Part shown: positions 13,945 through 21,866 of the stretch, piece by piece | Layout: each line of letters starts with the position of its first letter | Position numbering within the stretch: the first letter of the stretch is position 1 | NCBI GenBank assembly: GCA_036844705.1 | Contig: DAIUFH010000031.1 | Span: 1 to 23,553, forward strand | Direction of reading: 5' to 3' | Origin: DAIUFH01 sp036844705 | GTDB taxonomy: Bacteria; Bacillota; Clostridia; Tissierellales; Tissierellaceae | Length of the DNA: 23,553 bases | Translations under genes and position numbers: made by a program | The notes under the pieces: generated by a model | The model's database searches: none | Told to the model about the DNA's origin: nothing | What the model saw: only the letters and a program-made list of their open reading frames with translations

Positions 13945-14679
13945 CTATTTCTTCAATAACCCTATTTTTCTAAAAAAATCTCCCACATTATATCTAGGTT
14001 TGGCTGTTAGATATTTTCCACAGCGTTCAGTCCATCTGTCATTTTCCTTACCCTTAGTTCTTTCCTCATAATATTTACTTACAATATTATTGTACTCTTC
14101 AATGAGGCTATCATCCTGTGACTCATCATAGAAATCAATTTTATGAACTGCACCTTGAGGTAATCGTGGCTTAATGCCTGGGTCATCTGCAGGATATCCC
14201 ATACATACAAGAAATAGTGGAAATACAAGTTCAGGAAGGTTGAATTCATTAGATATATTTTCAACCTCATTCCTTATTCCACCAACAAATACGCCTCCTA
14301 AACCTAAGCCTTGGGCAGCAATTAACGCTTTCTGTGCTGCAAGTGCTGCATCAACTGTTGCCACTGTATACTGCTCTGTATTGGTAAGTATTTCCCTATC
14401 AATATTTTCATAGTATTTATATGCCCTATGTAAATCCCCACAGAACATCAATACCAAAGGTGCATTTTCTACCCACTTCTGTCCTCCTGCCCATTCTGAT
14501 AGTAATTTACGTTTATCCTTATTCTTTACCTCTATAATAGTATATGCCTGAAAATGACTTGATGTAGGTGCCATCTGTGCACAGGATACAATTGTATCTA
14601 TCACATCTTGAGTTATGTGCTTTTCAGTATATTTTCTTATTGATTTATGCTCTAATAGTATCTCTATTGTATTGTTCAT
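13945..14679 (-). CDS. Nitroreductase-family NAD(P)H:FMN oxidoreductase
   Basis: This 244-residue flavoprotein belongs to the NfsA/FRP-like branch of the nitroreductase family. The N-terminus TIEILLEHKSIRKY has the arginine-containing FMN phosphate contact (R15). APTSSHFQAYTII (37-49) and the segment GLGLGGVFVGGIRNE are typical of FMN and dimer-interface positions. GYPADDPGIKPRLP near residue 165 and the C-terminal arm match the longer NfsA type. The frame extends 12 bp upstream to a TTG, but that TTG is part of the GGAGG ribosome binding site, so I use the ATG at 14679. It follows the TRAP permease by 16 bp and so is probably the last gene of that sigma-54 operon. It may reduce the imported compound, but the substrate is unknown. 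Confidence 0.9.
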   Translation of the reverse strand: MNNTIEILLEHKSIRKYTEKHITQDVIDTIVSCAQMAPTSSHFQAYTIIEVKNKDKRKLLSEWAGGQKWVENAPLVLMFCGDLHRAYKYYENIDREILTNTEQYTVATVDAALAAQKALIAAQGLGLGGVFVGGIRNEVENISNEFNLPELVFPLFLVCMGYPADDPGIKPRLPQGAVHKIDFYDESQDDSLIEEYNNIVSKYYEERTKGKENDRWTERCGKYLTAKPRYNVGDFFRKIGLLKK

Positions 14680-14695
14680 AAATACCTCCAATCGG

Positions 14696-16660
14696 CTATT
14701 TCATTGGGGTGCTGTTACCAACGAAACTTTTTTTACTTCCAATATACTGTTGAATTAATAGTATTGCCAATAATACAAATCCTATTAAATCCTGAATGAC
14801 ATTAGCTGTTATTAGAAGTAAGGCACCAACAAAGGTAGTTACCCTAAGTATAGATGGCACTTCCTTCTTTAAAAATCCCTCAACAGCTACACCAATCATT
14901 AAAATTCCAATTGAAGATGTAATAACTACTCGAATTGCAACCGGAAGTGTTGTATCTAATAATAGTAGTTCTGTATTATATACAAACATGTACGGAATGA
15001 TAAATCCGGCTAAAGCTAGCTTTACTGAAGCAAAACCGGTTTTCATTGGATCCCCTCCAGAAAGTCCTGCTGCTGCGAAAGCCGCCAAAGCTACAGGTGG
15101 CGTTAAATTGGCAAACATTGCATAATAGAACACAAATAAATGTGCTACTATTACTGGAATGCCTAGCTTTACTAATGCTGGAGCGGCTATAGTAGATGTT
15201 ATGATATAGGCTGGAATACTAGGCAAACCCATTCCAAGAATCATACAAGTTACCATAGTTAGGATTAAAGTTGCTATGATGCTTTGACTGCCTAAAAGAA
15301 TTATTGCATTAGCCATATTTAATCCAAATCCAGTGATACTAGTTACCGCAATTATTATTCCTACTATTGAACATGCTATTGCTACTGAAACCGTTCCCTT
15401 CGCACCAGCTGCAAAAGCATCTAATATATCCTTTACTGACATTCTAGTACTTTTCTTAAACATACTTACTATTATTGTTAATATAATGGATAATACTGCC
15501 GAATATATGACAGTTTTCCCACTAAATATAAGCATATAAATTAAGAATATTATCGGAATTAAGAGATGCCCTTTGTCTCTCATTACATCTCCAATTTTAG
15601 GACAATCTTCCTTAGCAATACCTGTCAAGTTTCTTCTACAAGCTCTTAAATGAACCTGAATCATGATTCCAATATAATATAGAATTGCTGGAATAGCTGC
15701 ATATACAATTATCTGACTATATTTAATCCCTACCATTTCAGCCATTATAAAGGCAGCTGCCCCCATTACCGGAGGTAATATCTGGCCTCCTACTGACGCT
15801 GTTGCCTCCACCGATCCTGCAAATTCTTTTGAATAACCTATTTTTTTCATTAATGGTATGGTAAATGTTCCAGTAGTTACGACATTAGCTATTGCTGACC
15901 CATTGATACTCCCTAGAAATCCACTCGCAATTACTGCAACCTTTGCAGGTCCTCCCTTTGAGCTTCCAGCCAGAGCCAAGGCAATATCATTAAAGAATTT
16001 CCCCATTCCAGATTTATTCATTACTTCTCCAAATAGTATAAAGAGGAATATGTAACTAGATGACACACCTACTGAAGTGCCATAAATACCATCTGTACTT
16101 ATGAAAAATTGATTAACCAAGGACTTCCAGTCATAACCCCTATGCGTAAATATCCCCGGTAGGTTTCTTCCAAATAATCCATATATGATGAATACAGTAG
16201 CAAGAATAGTAAGAGGCCATCCAGATATTCTTCTGGAAGCATCAATTACTAAAATTACCAAAATAGTACCCATGATCATATCCATTATATTTATAACTCC
16301 CGCTCTTGCAATTATATTTGAATAATCAATCCAAACATATAACGTAATTGCCAGAGATAATAATGCTAAAAATAAATCATATAGCGGCAACTTTTTTCTG
16401 CTTGCTTTATCATTAAAGGGATATAAAAAATAGGATAAAAACAACATCATACTAACATGTAGAGATCTATGCTTTAAGGTTGCAGGAGCCCCTAATATAG
16501 ATGTATACAAGTGATATAAAGAGATAATTACACATGTCCAATATACAATATTTATTAAGGACTTCTTATCAAAATTTCTGGTCTTTTGCTCCTTATCATA
16601 TTTTTCTATTATAGCAATCTGCTCATGACCAAGCTCGCTGCCTATTTCTAGTTTTGCCAT
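14696..16660 (-). CDS. TRAP transporter permease, fused DctQ-DctM type (TAXI system)
   Basis: This 654-residue membrane protein joins the small (four-helix) and large (twelve-helix) TRAP permease subunits, as is usual for TAXI systems. The N-terminal 35 residues are cytoplasmic. Hydrophobic segments at about 38-57, 68-84, 95-111 and 125-165 form the small-subunit part, and the transport domain follows to the end. GFLGSINGSAIANVVTTG (247-264) and the stretch around VEATASVGGQILPPVMGAAAF (284-304) are hallmark motifs of the large subunit. It imports an organic acid or related solute with Na+ or H+, using the lipoprotein at 17162. The ATG overlaps an AGGTGAT ribosome binding site that includes the DUF1850 stop codon. 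The substrate cannot be deduced. Confidence 0.95.
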   Translation of the reverse strand: MAKLEIGSELGHEQIAIIEKYDKEQKTRNFDKKSLINIVYWTCVIISLYHLYTSILGAPATLKHRSLHVSMMLFLSYFLYPFNDKASRKKLPLYDLFLALLSLAITLYVWIDYSNIIARAGVINIMDMIMGTILVILVIDASRRISGWPLTILATVFIIYGLFGRNLPGIFTHRGYDWKSLVNQFFISTDGIYGTSVGVSSSYIFLFILFGEVMNKSGMGKFFNDIALALAGSSKGGPAKVAVIASGFLGSINGSAIANVVTTGTFTIPLMKKIGYSKEFAGSVEATASVGGQILPPVMGAAAFIMAEMVGIKYSQIIVYAAIPAILYYIGIMIQVHLRACRRNLTGIAKEDCPKIGDVMRDKGHLLIPIIFLIYMLIFSGKTVIYSAVLSIILTIIVSMFKKSTRMSVKDILDAFAAGAKGTVSVAIACSIVGIIIAVTSITGFGLNMANAIILLGSQSIIATLILTMVTCMILGMGLPSIPAYIITSTIAAPALVKLGIPVIVAHLFVFYYAMFANLTPPVALAAFAAAGLSGGDPMKTGFASVKLALAGFIIPYMFVYNTELLLLDTTLPVAIRVVITSSIGILMIGVAVEGFLKKEVPSILRVTTFVGALLLITANVIQDLIGFVLLAILLIQQYIGSKKSFVGNSTPMK

Positions 16661-16664
16661 ATCA

Positions 16665-17162
16665 TCACCTATCCTTTATTTCTAATATTAAACTTTCATG
16701 ATGAGGAAAGTCGGATCCCCTACCTATAATTGCTTCATCTAGCTTTATGAAATCTAATGCTGTTTGCGAATGAATCCAATTAATATGTTCAAACTTTTCA
16801 TTAATATCACTCATTATTATCATTCCATTATCATCTACTGTGACTTTTCCCTTATTATTTGGAATACCTGCTCCAAATCCTGCAATTTCAATTGTTTCTA
16901 ACAATAGTTGATCATCCTCGAGGACTTTATAATATTCATTCCAAGGAATATGCTCAAAGGAGTGTATCCATCCAAATATGATAATATCAGATTTATGAAC
17001 AGTTTTTTGTAAATAAATCTCGTTTGTTCTTTGATTTCTAATTATTAGAACCTTTCTATTTCCTTGTATAATTATAAAACCTAAAATTATTGCAAATATT
17101 AAAAATATTAATATAGAAGGAGAGGCATAATGATGCCCCTTCCCACTTTTATTTTGTGACAT
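16665..17162 (-). CDS. DUF1850 protein, TAXI-TRAP accessory
   Basis: This 165-residue protein has one N-terminal membrane anchor (about 16-33) and an extracytoplasmic domain. Conserved features of DUF1850 are visible: GWIHSFEHIPWNEYY (64-78) and GFGAGIP (95-101). The family is known mainly for its genomic link to TAXI TRAP transporters; its biochemical role is not established. The start codon shares one base with the TAXI stop codon (TAATG), so translation is coupled. The gene lies between the binding protein and the permease, which suggests a structural or assembly role in the transporter. Confidence 0.88.
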   Translation of the reverse strand: MSQNKSGKGHHYASPSILIFLIFAIILGFIIIQGNRKVLIIRNQRTNEIYLQKTVHKSDIIIFGWIHSFEHIPWNEYYKVLEDDQLLLETIEIAGFGAGIPNNKGKVTVDDNGMIIMSDINEKFEHINWIHSQTALDFIKLDEAIIGRGSDFPHHESLILEIKDR

Positions 17163-18211
17163 TATTTAATAATCCCTGCTTCTTTATAATATCTTTCTGC
17201 ACCTGGATGAAATGGGATATCTACTCCAATTAGTGCATTTTCAAGTGATATATGCTTGTCAGCAGTATTATGTGATGCCTTAATATCATCAATGTTTTCG
17301 AATATTCCCTTAGTTAATTCATAAACTACGTCATCTGGTAATTCTGCCCTTACTAAAAGAATATTTCTAACTGTAACAGTATTTATATCACTTGATGTGT
17401 TATAAGTATCTTTTGGTATTATTTCTGGAACGAAGAAAGGGTATTTCTCGATTAATTTTTTAGCACCTTCACCCTCAATTGGTATAATTACTATTTCATT
17501 AGTTGTCCCAAGCTCCATTATAGTAGCATTTGGAATTCCACTTGTAACAAATGCTGCGTCAATTAGACCATTCTTCATTTGATCAATTGCCTCGCCATAG
17601 TTTAAATAATCTACAGTTGAATCTTCATACGTCATTCCATGAGCTTCATACATCATTCTTGCATTTAACTCAACACCTGAATTTGGAGCACCTATTCCTA
17701 CTCTCTTACCTTTTAAGTCTTCAAATTTCTGGATTCCAGAATCTCTAGTCGTTACAAGCTGCACATAATTTGGATACAACCCCATTAAGCATCTTAAGTT
17801 ATCCTTTGGCTCTTTCCCTTCAAAAGCACCGAAGCCCTCATATGCCTGTGCAACGGAGTCTGACATGGTAATAGCCAGATCTGCTTTACCTTCAAGTATT
17901 AGGTTAATGTTCTCTACTGAAGCACCTGTAGATTGAGCTGATGATTGAAAACCAAGTTTATTTTTTACAACATTTGAAAAAGCTCCGCCAATTGGATAGT
18001 ACAACCCACTAGTAGGACCGGTTGCTACGGTTATAAAGTAGTCCTTTTTATTAAAACTGCTGGTTGGTGCCTCTACTGGTGCAGACGTTTCAGCTGGCTT
18101 AGAAGTATCTGCTGGTTTAGAATCTGTCGGTTGACTAGAACTTGAACAAGCTGACAAAATAAGTACAATTGCTAAAAGCATTGAAATAAGTAGTAGTGAT
18201 TTTCTTTTCAT
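17162..18211 (-). CDS. TAXI-family TRAP transporter solute-binding lipoprotein
   Basis: The 349-residue binding protein delivers the substrate to the TRAP permease. It has a lipoprotein signal peptide with lipobox LSAC and C22 as the lipidated residue. A Ser/Thr/Pro/Ala-rich linker (23-52) is followed by the TAXI domain. ATGPTSGLYYPIGGA (63-77) is the family hallmark, and STGASVENINLI and KADLAITMSDSVAQAY continue it. The frame extends to a TTG at 18238, but GAGGAGG lies 6 nt before the ATG at 18211, which also starts the signal peptide. It is the first gene of a four-gene operon, 145 bp downstream of the response regulator, behind a sigma-54 promoter. Known TAXI ligands include glutamate and other acids; the ligand here is unknown. 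Confidence 0.96.
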   Translation of the reverse strand: MKRKSLLLISMLLAIVLILSACSSSSQPTDSKPADTSKPAETSAPVEAPTSSFNKKDYFITVATGPTSGLYYPIGGAFSNVVKNKLGFQSSAQSTGASVENINLILEGKADLAITMSDSVAQAYEGFGAFEGKEPKDNLRCLMGLYPNYVQLVTTRDSGIQKFEDLKGKRVGIGAPNSGVELNARMMYEAHGMTYEDSTVDYLNYGEAIDQMKNGLIDAAFVTSGIPNATIMELGTTNEIVIIPIEGEGAKKLIEKYPFFVPEIIPKDTYNTSSDINTVTVRNILLVRAELPDDVVYELTKGIFENIDDIKASHNTADKHISLENALIGVDIPFHPGAERYYKEAGIIK

Positions 18212-18255
18212 AACAATCCTCCTCGTATTTTTATACAAATATATATTGCAAAAGT

Positions 18256-18272
18256 TGCAAAAGCCATGCCAA
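18256..18272 (-). promoter_or_regulatory. Sigma-54 (-24/-12) promoter of the TAXI-TRAP operon
   Basis: On the minus strand TTGGCATGGCTTTTGCA matches YTGGCACG-N4-TTGCW at all but one base, with GG and GC correctly 12 bp apart. Transcription would start about 18245, 34 nt before the TAXI ATG. The gene just upstream encodes an NtrC-type activator with an intact GAFTGA loop, which is what such a promoter needs. Confidence 0.85.
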
Positions 18273-18290
18273 CTATAAATATAGGTGTCT

Positions 18291-18302
18291 GCAAACGTTT
18301 GC
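18291..18302. promoter_or_regulatory. Candidate activator-binding palindrome
   Basis: GCAAACGTTTGC is a perfect 12-bp palindrome centred about 51 bp upstream of the sigma-54 start point and between the regulator's terminator and the -24 box. It is a plausible site for the response regulator at 18356-19711, although enhancer sites for this class are usually further away (around -100). Confidence 0.5.
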
Positions 18303-18317
18303 TAGAATTCTAAATTG

Positions 18318-18356
18318 AAAAAACAGGAATTATTTGCCGACTCGGCAAATAATTCC
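18318..18356 (-). terminator. Rho-independent terminator of the kinase-regulator operon
   Basis: Two perfectly complementary 15-base arms (GGAATTATTTGCCGA and its complement, 18326-18356) enclose a single base and are followed on the minus strand by TG and six T (18323-18318). The stem overlaps the last base of the regulator stop codon. It separates the two-component genes from the sigma-54 operon. Confidence 0.93.
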
Positions 18357-19711
18357 TACTTTAATTTATACTCATTGATTTTGTTCCTTAGACCTCGATC
18401 GCTTATGCCCAACATTCTTGCTGTATCATTTCTACGTCCTTCATTCAGCTCTAATGTAGCTTCTATTATCTTTCTCTCAATATCTTTTAGTGTTAAGCCC
18501 AATAGAGAGTCTAATTCATATTCAGATGCATTAATTTTTCCAAGTAACCTCACCTCATCGGGTAAGTCGGATTCTTCAATGGCTCCATTTTCTGAAAGTA
18601 GAACAGCGTACTCCAAAATATTTGAAAGTTCCCTGATGTTTCCTGGGTATAAATACTTTAATAAAAGTTTCTCTGCATTCTTAGATATTTTGACTACGTT
18701 CTTACCTAACTTCTCGTTATACAATTTAATAAAATGATTGAATAAAAGAGGCAAATCTTGCCTTCTATTTCTTAGTGGTGGCACATCAATTTCAACAACA
18801 TTTAATCTAAAATATAAGTCCTGTCTGAATCCTTTTTCCTTTATCATTCGCTTTAAATTTCTGTTAGTAGCTGCTATAACTCTAGCTTCTAGCTTTATTA
18901 TATCGTTACTGCCAAGTGGAGAAAATTCCTTTTGCTCTAGTACCCTCAATAGCTTAGCCTGAAGGTTTAAACTCATATCCCCTATCTCATCCAATAGAAT
19001 AGTACCCTTTTTAGCATATTCGAACTTTCCTATCTTGTCCTTGTCTGCGCCAGTAAAGGCTCCTTTTTTATGACCAAATAGTTCACTTTCTAATAAACCC
19101 TCTGGAATAGCCGCACAATTTATCTCTACGAAATTTTCTTTACTTCGGTTTCCACTATAATGAATTGCTCTTGCAATAAGATCCTTACCTGTTCCGCTTT
19201 CACCAGTTATTAATACATTTATATCAACATCTCTTACCTTCTCAATCAGTTCAAATATATTTTGCATCTCTGGACTTTTACCCACTAATCCCTTATACGA
19301 ATATTTATCTATTAATTGATTATTTAGTTCATTAACTTTATTACTTAATGACTGATATTCTAAGCCTTGATTAATGGTAATCAAAAGTTCTTCTATATTC
19401 AATGGTTTTGTAAGATAGGTGAACGCACCATTTCTCATAGCTTCTACAGTAGATTCAATAGTTCCGTACGCAGTCATCATTATAACTATGGCCTGCTCAT
19501 TTTCTGCTTTTATCTTTTTTAATATATCTATTCCATTTGTTTTTCCTATTCTTAAATCAAGTAAAATTAGATTTATATCTTCTTTGCTCAATAATTCCAA
19601 GGCCTTAAAGGGATTAGTATTGGAAAATATGTTGAAATTATCCTCTAAGACATATGTCAATGATGAACAGATATTTACTTCATCATCTATTATCAATATA
19701 TTTTTCTTCAC
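18356..19711 (-). CDS. NtrC-family sigma-54-dependent response regulator
   Basis: The 451-residue transcription activator has three domains. The receiver (1-120) has acidic D9/D10, phosphorylation site D52 in LILLDLRIG, T80 and K102. The AAA+ domain (about 140-375) has Walker A GESGTGKD (170-177), GAFTGA (217-222) that contacts sigma-54, Walker B ILLDEIGD (238-245) and the R-finger region FRQDLYFRL. A Fis-type helix-turn-helix (about 408-450) includes NDTARMLGISDRGLRNKI. The start is GTG at 19711, overlapping the kinase stop codon by 4 bp (GTGA) with a GGAGG ribosome binding site just upstream. The partner is the histidine kinase at 19708. The nearby sigma-54 promoter at 18256-18272 is the obvious target. 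Confidence 0.96.
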   Translation of the reverse strand: MKKNILIIDDEVNICSSLTYVLEDNFNIFSNTNPFKALELLSKEDINLILLDLRIGKTNGIDILKKIKAENEQAIVIMMTAYGTIESTVEAMRNGAFTYLTKPLNIEELLITINQGLEYQSLSNKVNELNNQLIDKYSYKGLVGKSPEMQNIFELIEKVRDVDINVLITGESGTGKDLIARAIHYSGNRSKENFVEINCAAIPEGLLESELFGHKKGAFTGADKDKIGKFEYAKKGTILLDEIGDMSLNLQAKLLRVLEQKEFSPLGSNDIIKLEARVIAATNRNLKRMIKEKGFRQDLYFRLNVVEIDVPPLRNRRQDLPLLFNHFIKLYNEKLGKNVVKISKNAEKLLLKYLYPGNIRELSNILEYAVLLSENGAIEESDLPDEVRLLGKINASEYELDSLLGLTLKDIERKIIEATLELNEGRRNDTARMLGISDRGLRNKINEYKLK

Positions 19712-21726
19712 GCTAACACCTCCTCACTTTCTAAAGGTCTTTTTAATGGGAACCTTATGGAAATCTTTGTGAATAAATTCTTCTTACTTTCAATTGATAT
19801 CTTACTATTGTTATATTTCAATATCTGTGAGGATAATGACAAACCCAGACCAGTTCCCTTTTCCTTAGTGGAATAAAATATGTCGAAAGCTCTATGTACC
19901 TCCTCCATATCCATACCAATTCCATTATCAATAAAATTCACTATTACCTCTTTCTCTTTTGTATAGCCTACAATATTTATTAAACCTTTATAATCGTATA
20001 TACCCCTTTCAACTATTGCATCCTTCGAATTAACAAGAAGATTAATAATTACCTGTTTAATCTGGCTTTTATCCGCATATATCCATAGTTCCTGATCAAT
20101 ATCTATATTTATAGATATATTATTTTCCTCTATTACATGCTCAATAAATGAAACACTAGAGGAAATAACTTCACCTAAGTCAAAGGTTGTCCTATTTTGA
20201 CTCTTAGGCTTAGAATAATCAATCAGATTTCCTATCAGCTTATCTACCCTTTGTAATTCCTGAGGAACTACATTTATCAGGTCTACTTTAAATTTGTCAT
20301 TATCGATTTTATGCGGTATTAATTCTACAAATGCTTTTATGGTAGTCAGTGGATTTCTTATTTCATGAGATATACCTGCAACTATTTGAGTTAAAACCCT
20401 GTTTTTATCCCTTTCAACCATTTGCTCTTTAAGCTTTCGCTCTTCTGTAATATCTTCAATGGTTATTATAATTCCTCTTAGTTTATTATCATAATCATAT
20501 AATGGATACATTACATATCTGTAAATATATTCATTATTATTTTTAATATATCTAAATTCTTCGCACGTATATGATGTTCCCTTTTGAAAAACTATATTTA
20601 CAGTATCCTTCAGCATCAAATTTATTGGTTCAATATCATATACACATTTTCCAATTGGAATCTTATCTAAAGCAGCAATTTTTAAAGCAGATTTATTAAA
20701 CATTGAAATAATTCCATTATTGTCGAATATGACAATACCTCTTGGGCTACTTTCACATATTAAATTTTTTAGTTCTATATTATTCCTGGTTTCCTTTATC
20801 TGGGCTTCAAGATCTTCATTAGCCTGTACAAGTTCGATAGTCTTTAGTTTGACTTGGTGTTTTAAATTTCTATTCCATATGAAAGATAATATAAAAATGG
20901 CTACTGCTGTTATGGCTCCAATTATGCTTATATTAATAATTCTATTTAGCTTTCTTGCTATACTTGCTTCACTATTTTCAACCCATTCAAAATATAGCTC
21001 TTCATATTCACCGCTAAGTTTTAGTCTGCTTAAGCCAGTATTAAGCAAATTTACAAGGCTTTTATTTCCAGCCTTTACAGCTATCATATATTCAACTGGA
21101 GTTGTATAGCTATCTACTATGGAATATTCATCATCAAGATTGTTTTTACTTATTAAAAATTCGATTGTATCTTTAACCCCCAAGAGAAAATCAGCTCTGT
21201 TCATCATTAATAATTGAAATGCATCTTCTTGATTATAGGCTACATTAAAATTTACTCTTCTTAGATTTTCCAAAAACTTTAATTCCGCTGAATTATTTTC
21301 TACGCTAGCTACGAAATATGATTGACCCAAGTTAGATTGGATTAACTCCTGTTCATCATTTTTAACAAGCATACATACTATACTCTGGACAACGCTTTCA
21401 GTATATTCGACATAGGATAGAAGATTAACATCATATCTAAGCCCGAGAATCATATCTATCTCATCAGTTAATAATTTTTTTACACCGTTATCAATACTCA
21501 TTGGTATGTATTCTACTTTTTTGTTATAATCTTTTGCTATTGAGTCTATTATCGCTACATTTAAACCAACTATTTCACCATTATCTAAGTATTGAAAAGG
21601 TGGTACACTGGGATCAATTCCAACTCTTAGAACTTCATTTGATTCCATGTTGGCACCATAGGTGAACCCTGCAAAAAACTGCGTTATAACTAAGATTATC
21701 GCAATATAAATAATGTTCTTTTTCAT
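19708..21726 (-). CDS. Membrane histidine kinase with extracytoplasmic solute-binding sensor and PAS domain
   Basis: This is a 672-residue sensor kinase. A signal peptide or N-terminal anchor (5-24) is followed by a bacterial extracellular solute-binding family 3 domain (about 30-250; RVGIDPSVPPFQYLDNGEIVGLNVAIID is its usual start). Then come a membrane helix (about 263-285), a coiled-coil linker (290-320) and a PAS domain (about 322-430). The HisKA domain has H454 in AGISHEIRNPL. The ATPase has its N box at NLLVNSKDA, DNGIGM (600-605) and GTGLGLS (624-630). All catalytic motifs are intact. The kinase probably senses a small solute outside the cell, perhaps the one carried by the downstream TAXI transporter, and phosphorylates the regulator encoded next to it. 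Start ATG with AGAGGAG 7 nt upstream. Confidence 0.95.
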   Translation of the reverse strand: MKKNIIYIAIILVITQFFAGFTYGANMESNEVLRVGIDPSVPPFQYLDNGEIVGLNVAIIDSIAKDYNKKVEYIPMSIDNGVKKLLTDEIDMILGLRYDVNLLSYVEYTESVVQSIVCMLVKNDEQELIQSNLGQSYFVASVENNSAELKFLENLRRVNFNVAYNQEDAFQLLMMNRADFLLGVKDTIEFLISKNNLDDEYSIVDSYTTPVEYMIAVKAGNKSLVNLLNTGLSRLKLSGEYEELYFEWVENSEASIARKLNRIINISIIGAITAVAIFILSFIWNRNLKHQVKLKTIELVQANEDLEAQIKETRNNIELKNLICESSPRGIVIFDNNGIISMFNKSALKIAALDKIPIGKCVYDIEPINLMLKDTVNIVFQKGTSYTCEEFRYIKNNNEYIYRYVMYPLYDYDNKLRGIIITIEDITEERKLKEQMVERDKNRVLTQIVAGISHEIRNPLTTIKAFVELIPHKIDNDKFKVDLINVVPQELQRVDKLIGNLIDYSKPKSQNRTTFDLGEVISSSVSFIEHVIEENNISINIDIDQELWIYADKSQIKQVIINLLVNSKDAIVERGIYDYKGLINIVGYTKEKEVIVNFIDNGIGMDMEEVHRAFDIFYSTKEKGTGLGLSLSSQILKYNNSKISIESKKNLFTKISIRFPLKRPLESEEVLA

Positions 21727-21760
21727 ATGACTGCTCCTCTATATACGGTTACTTTAATAA

Positions 21761-21769
21761 ATTATATCA
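21761..21769 (-). promoter_or_regulatory. Extended -10 promoter of the kinase-regulator operon
   Basis: On the minus strand TGATATAAT is a perfect extended -10 (TGn-TATAAT). The start would be near 21754, giving a leader of about 28 nt with AGAGGAG before the ATG. No clear -35 box was found at the right distance. Confidence 0.6.
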
Positions 21770-21866
21770 AATTACATTCAAAAATGGCATATAAAAACCT
21801 TTCAATAGTCTTGTAATTAATCTAACCTCATATAAATTATTATAGTCATTTTATGGGGGCGATTTT

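Noticed and set aside
14079..14413. Antisense open frames within the nitroreductase and transporter genes
   Set aside because: They overlap strongly supported genes on the other strand and lack ribosome binding sites.
18246..18263. Tandem TTGCAAAAG as a second sigma-54 -12 element
   Set aside because: No GG at the required distance upstream of the second copy; only the 18256-18272 element has both halves.
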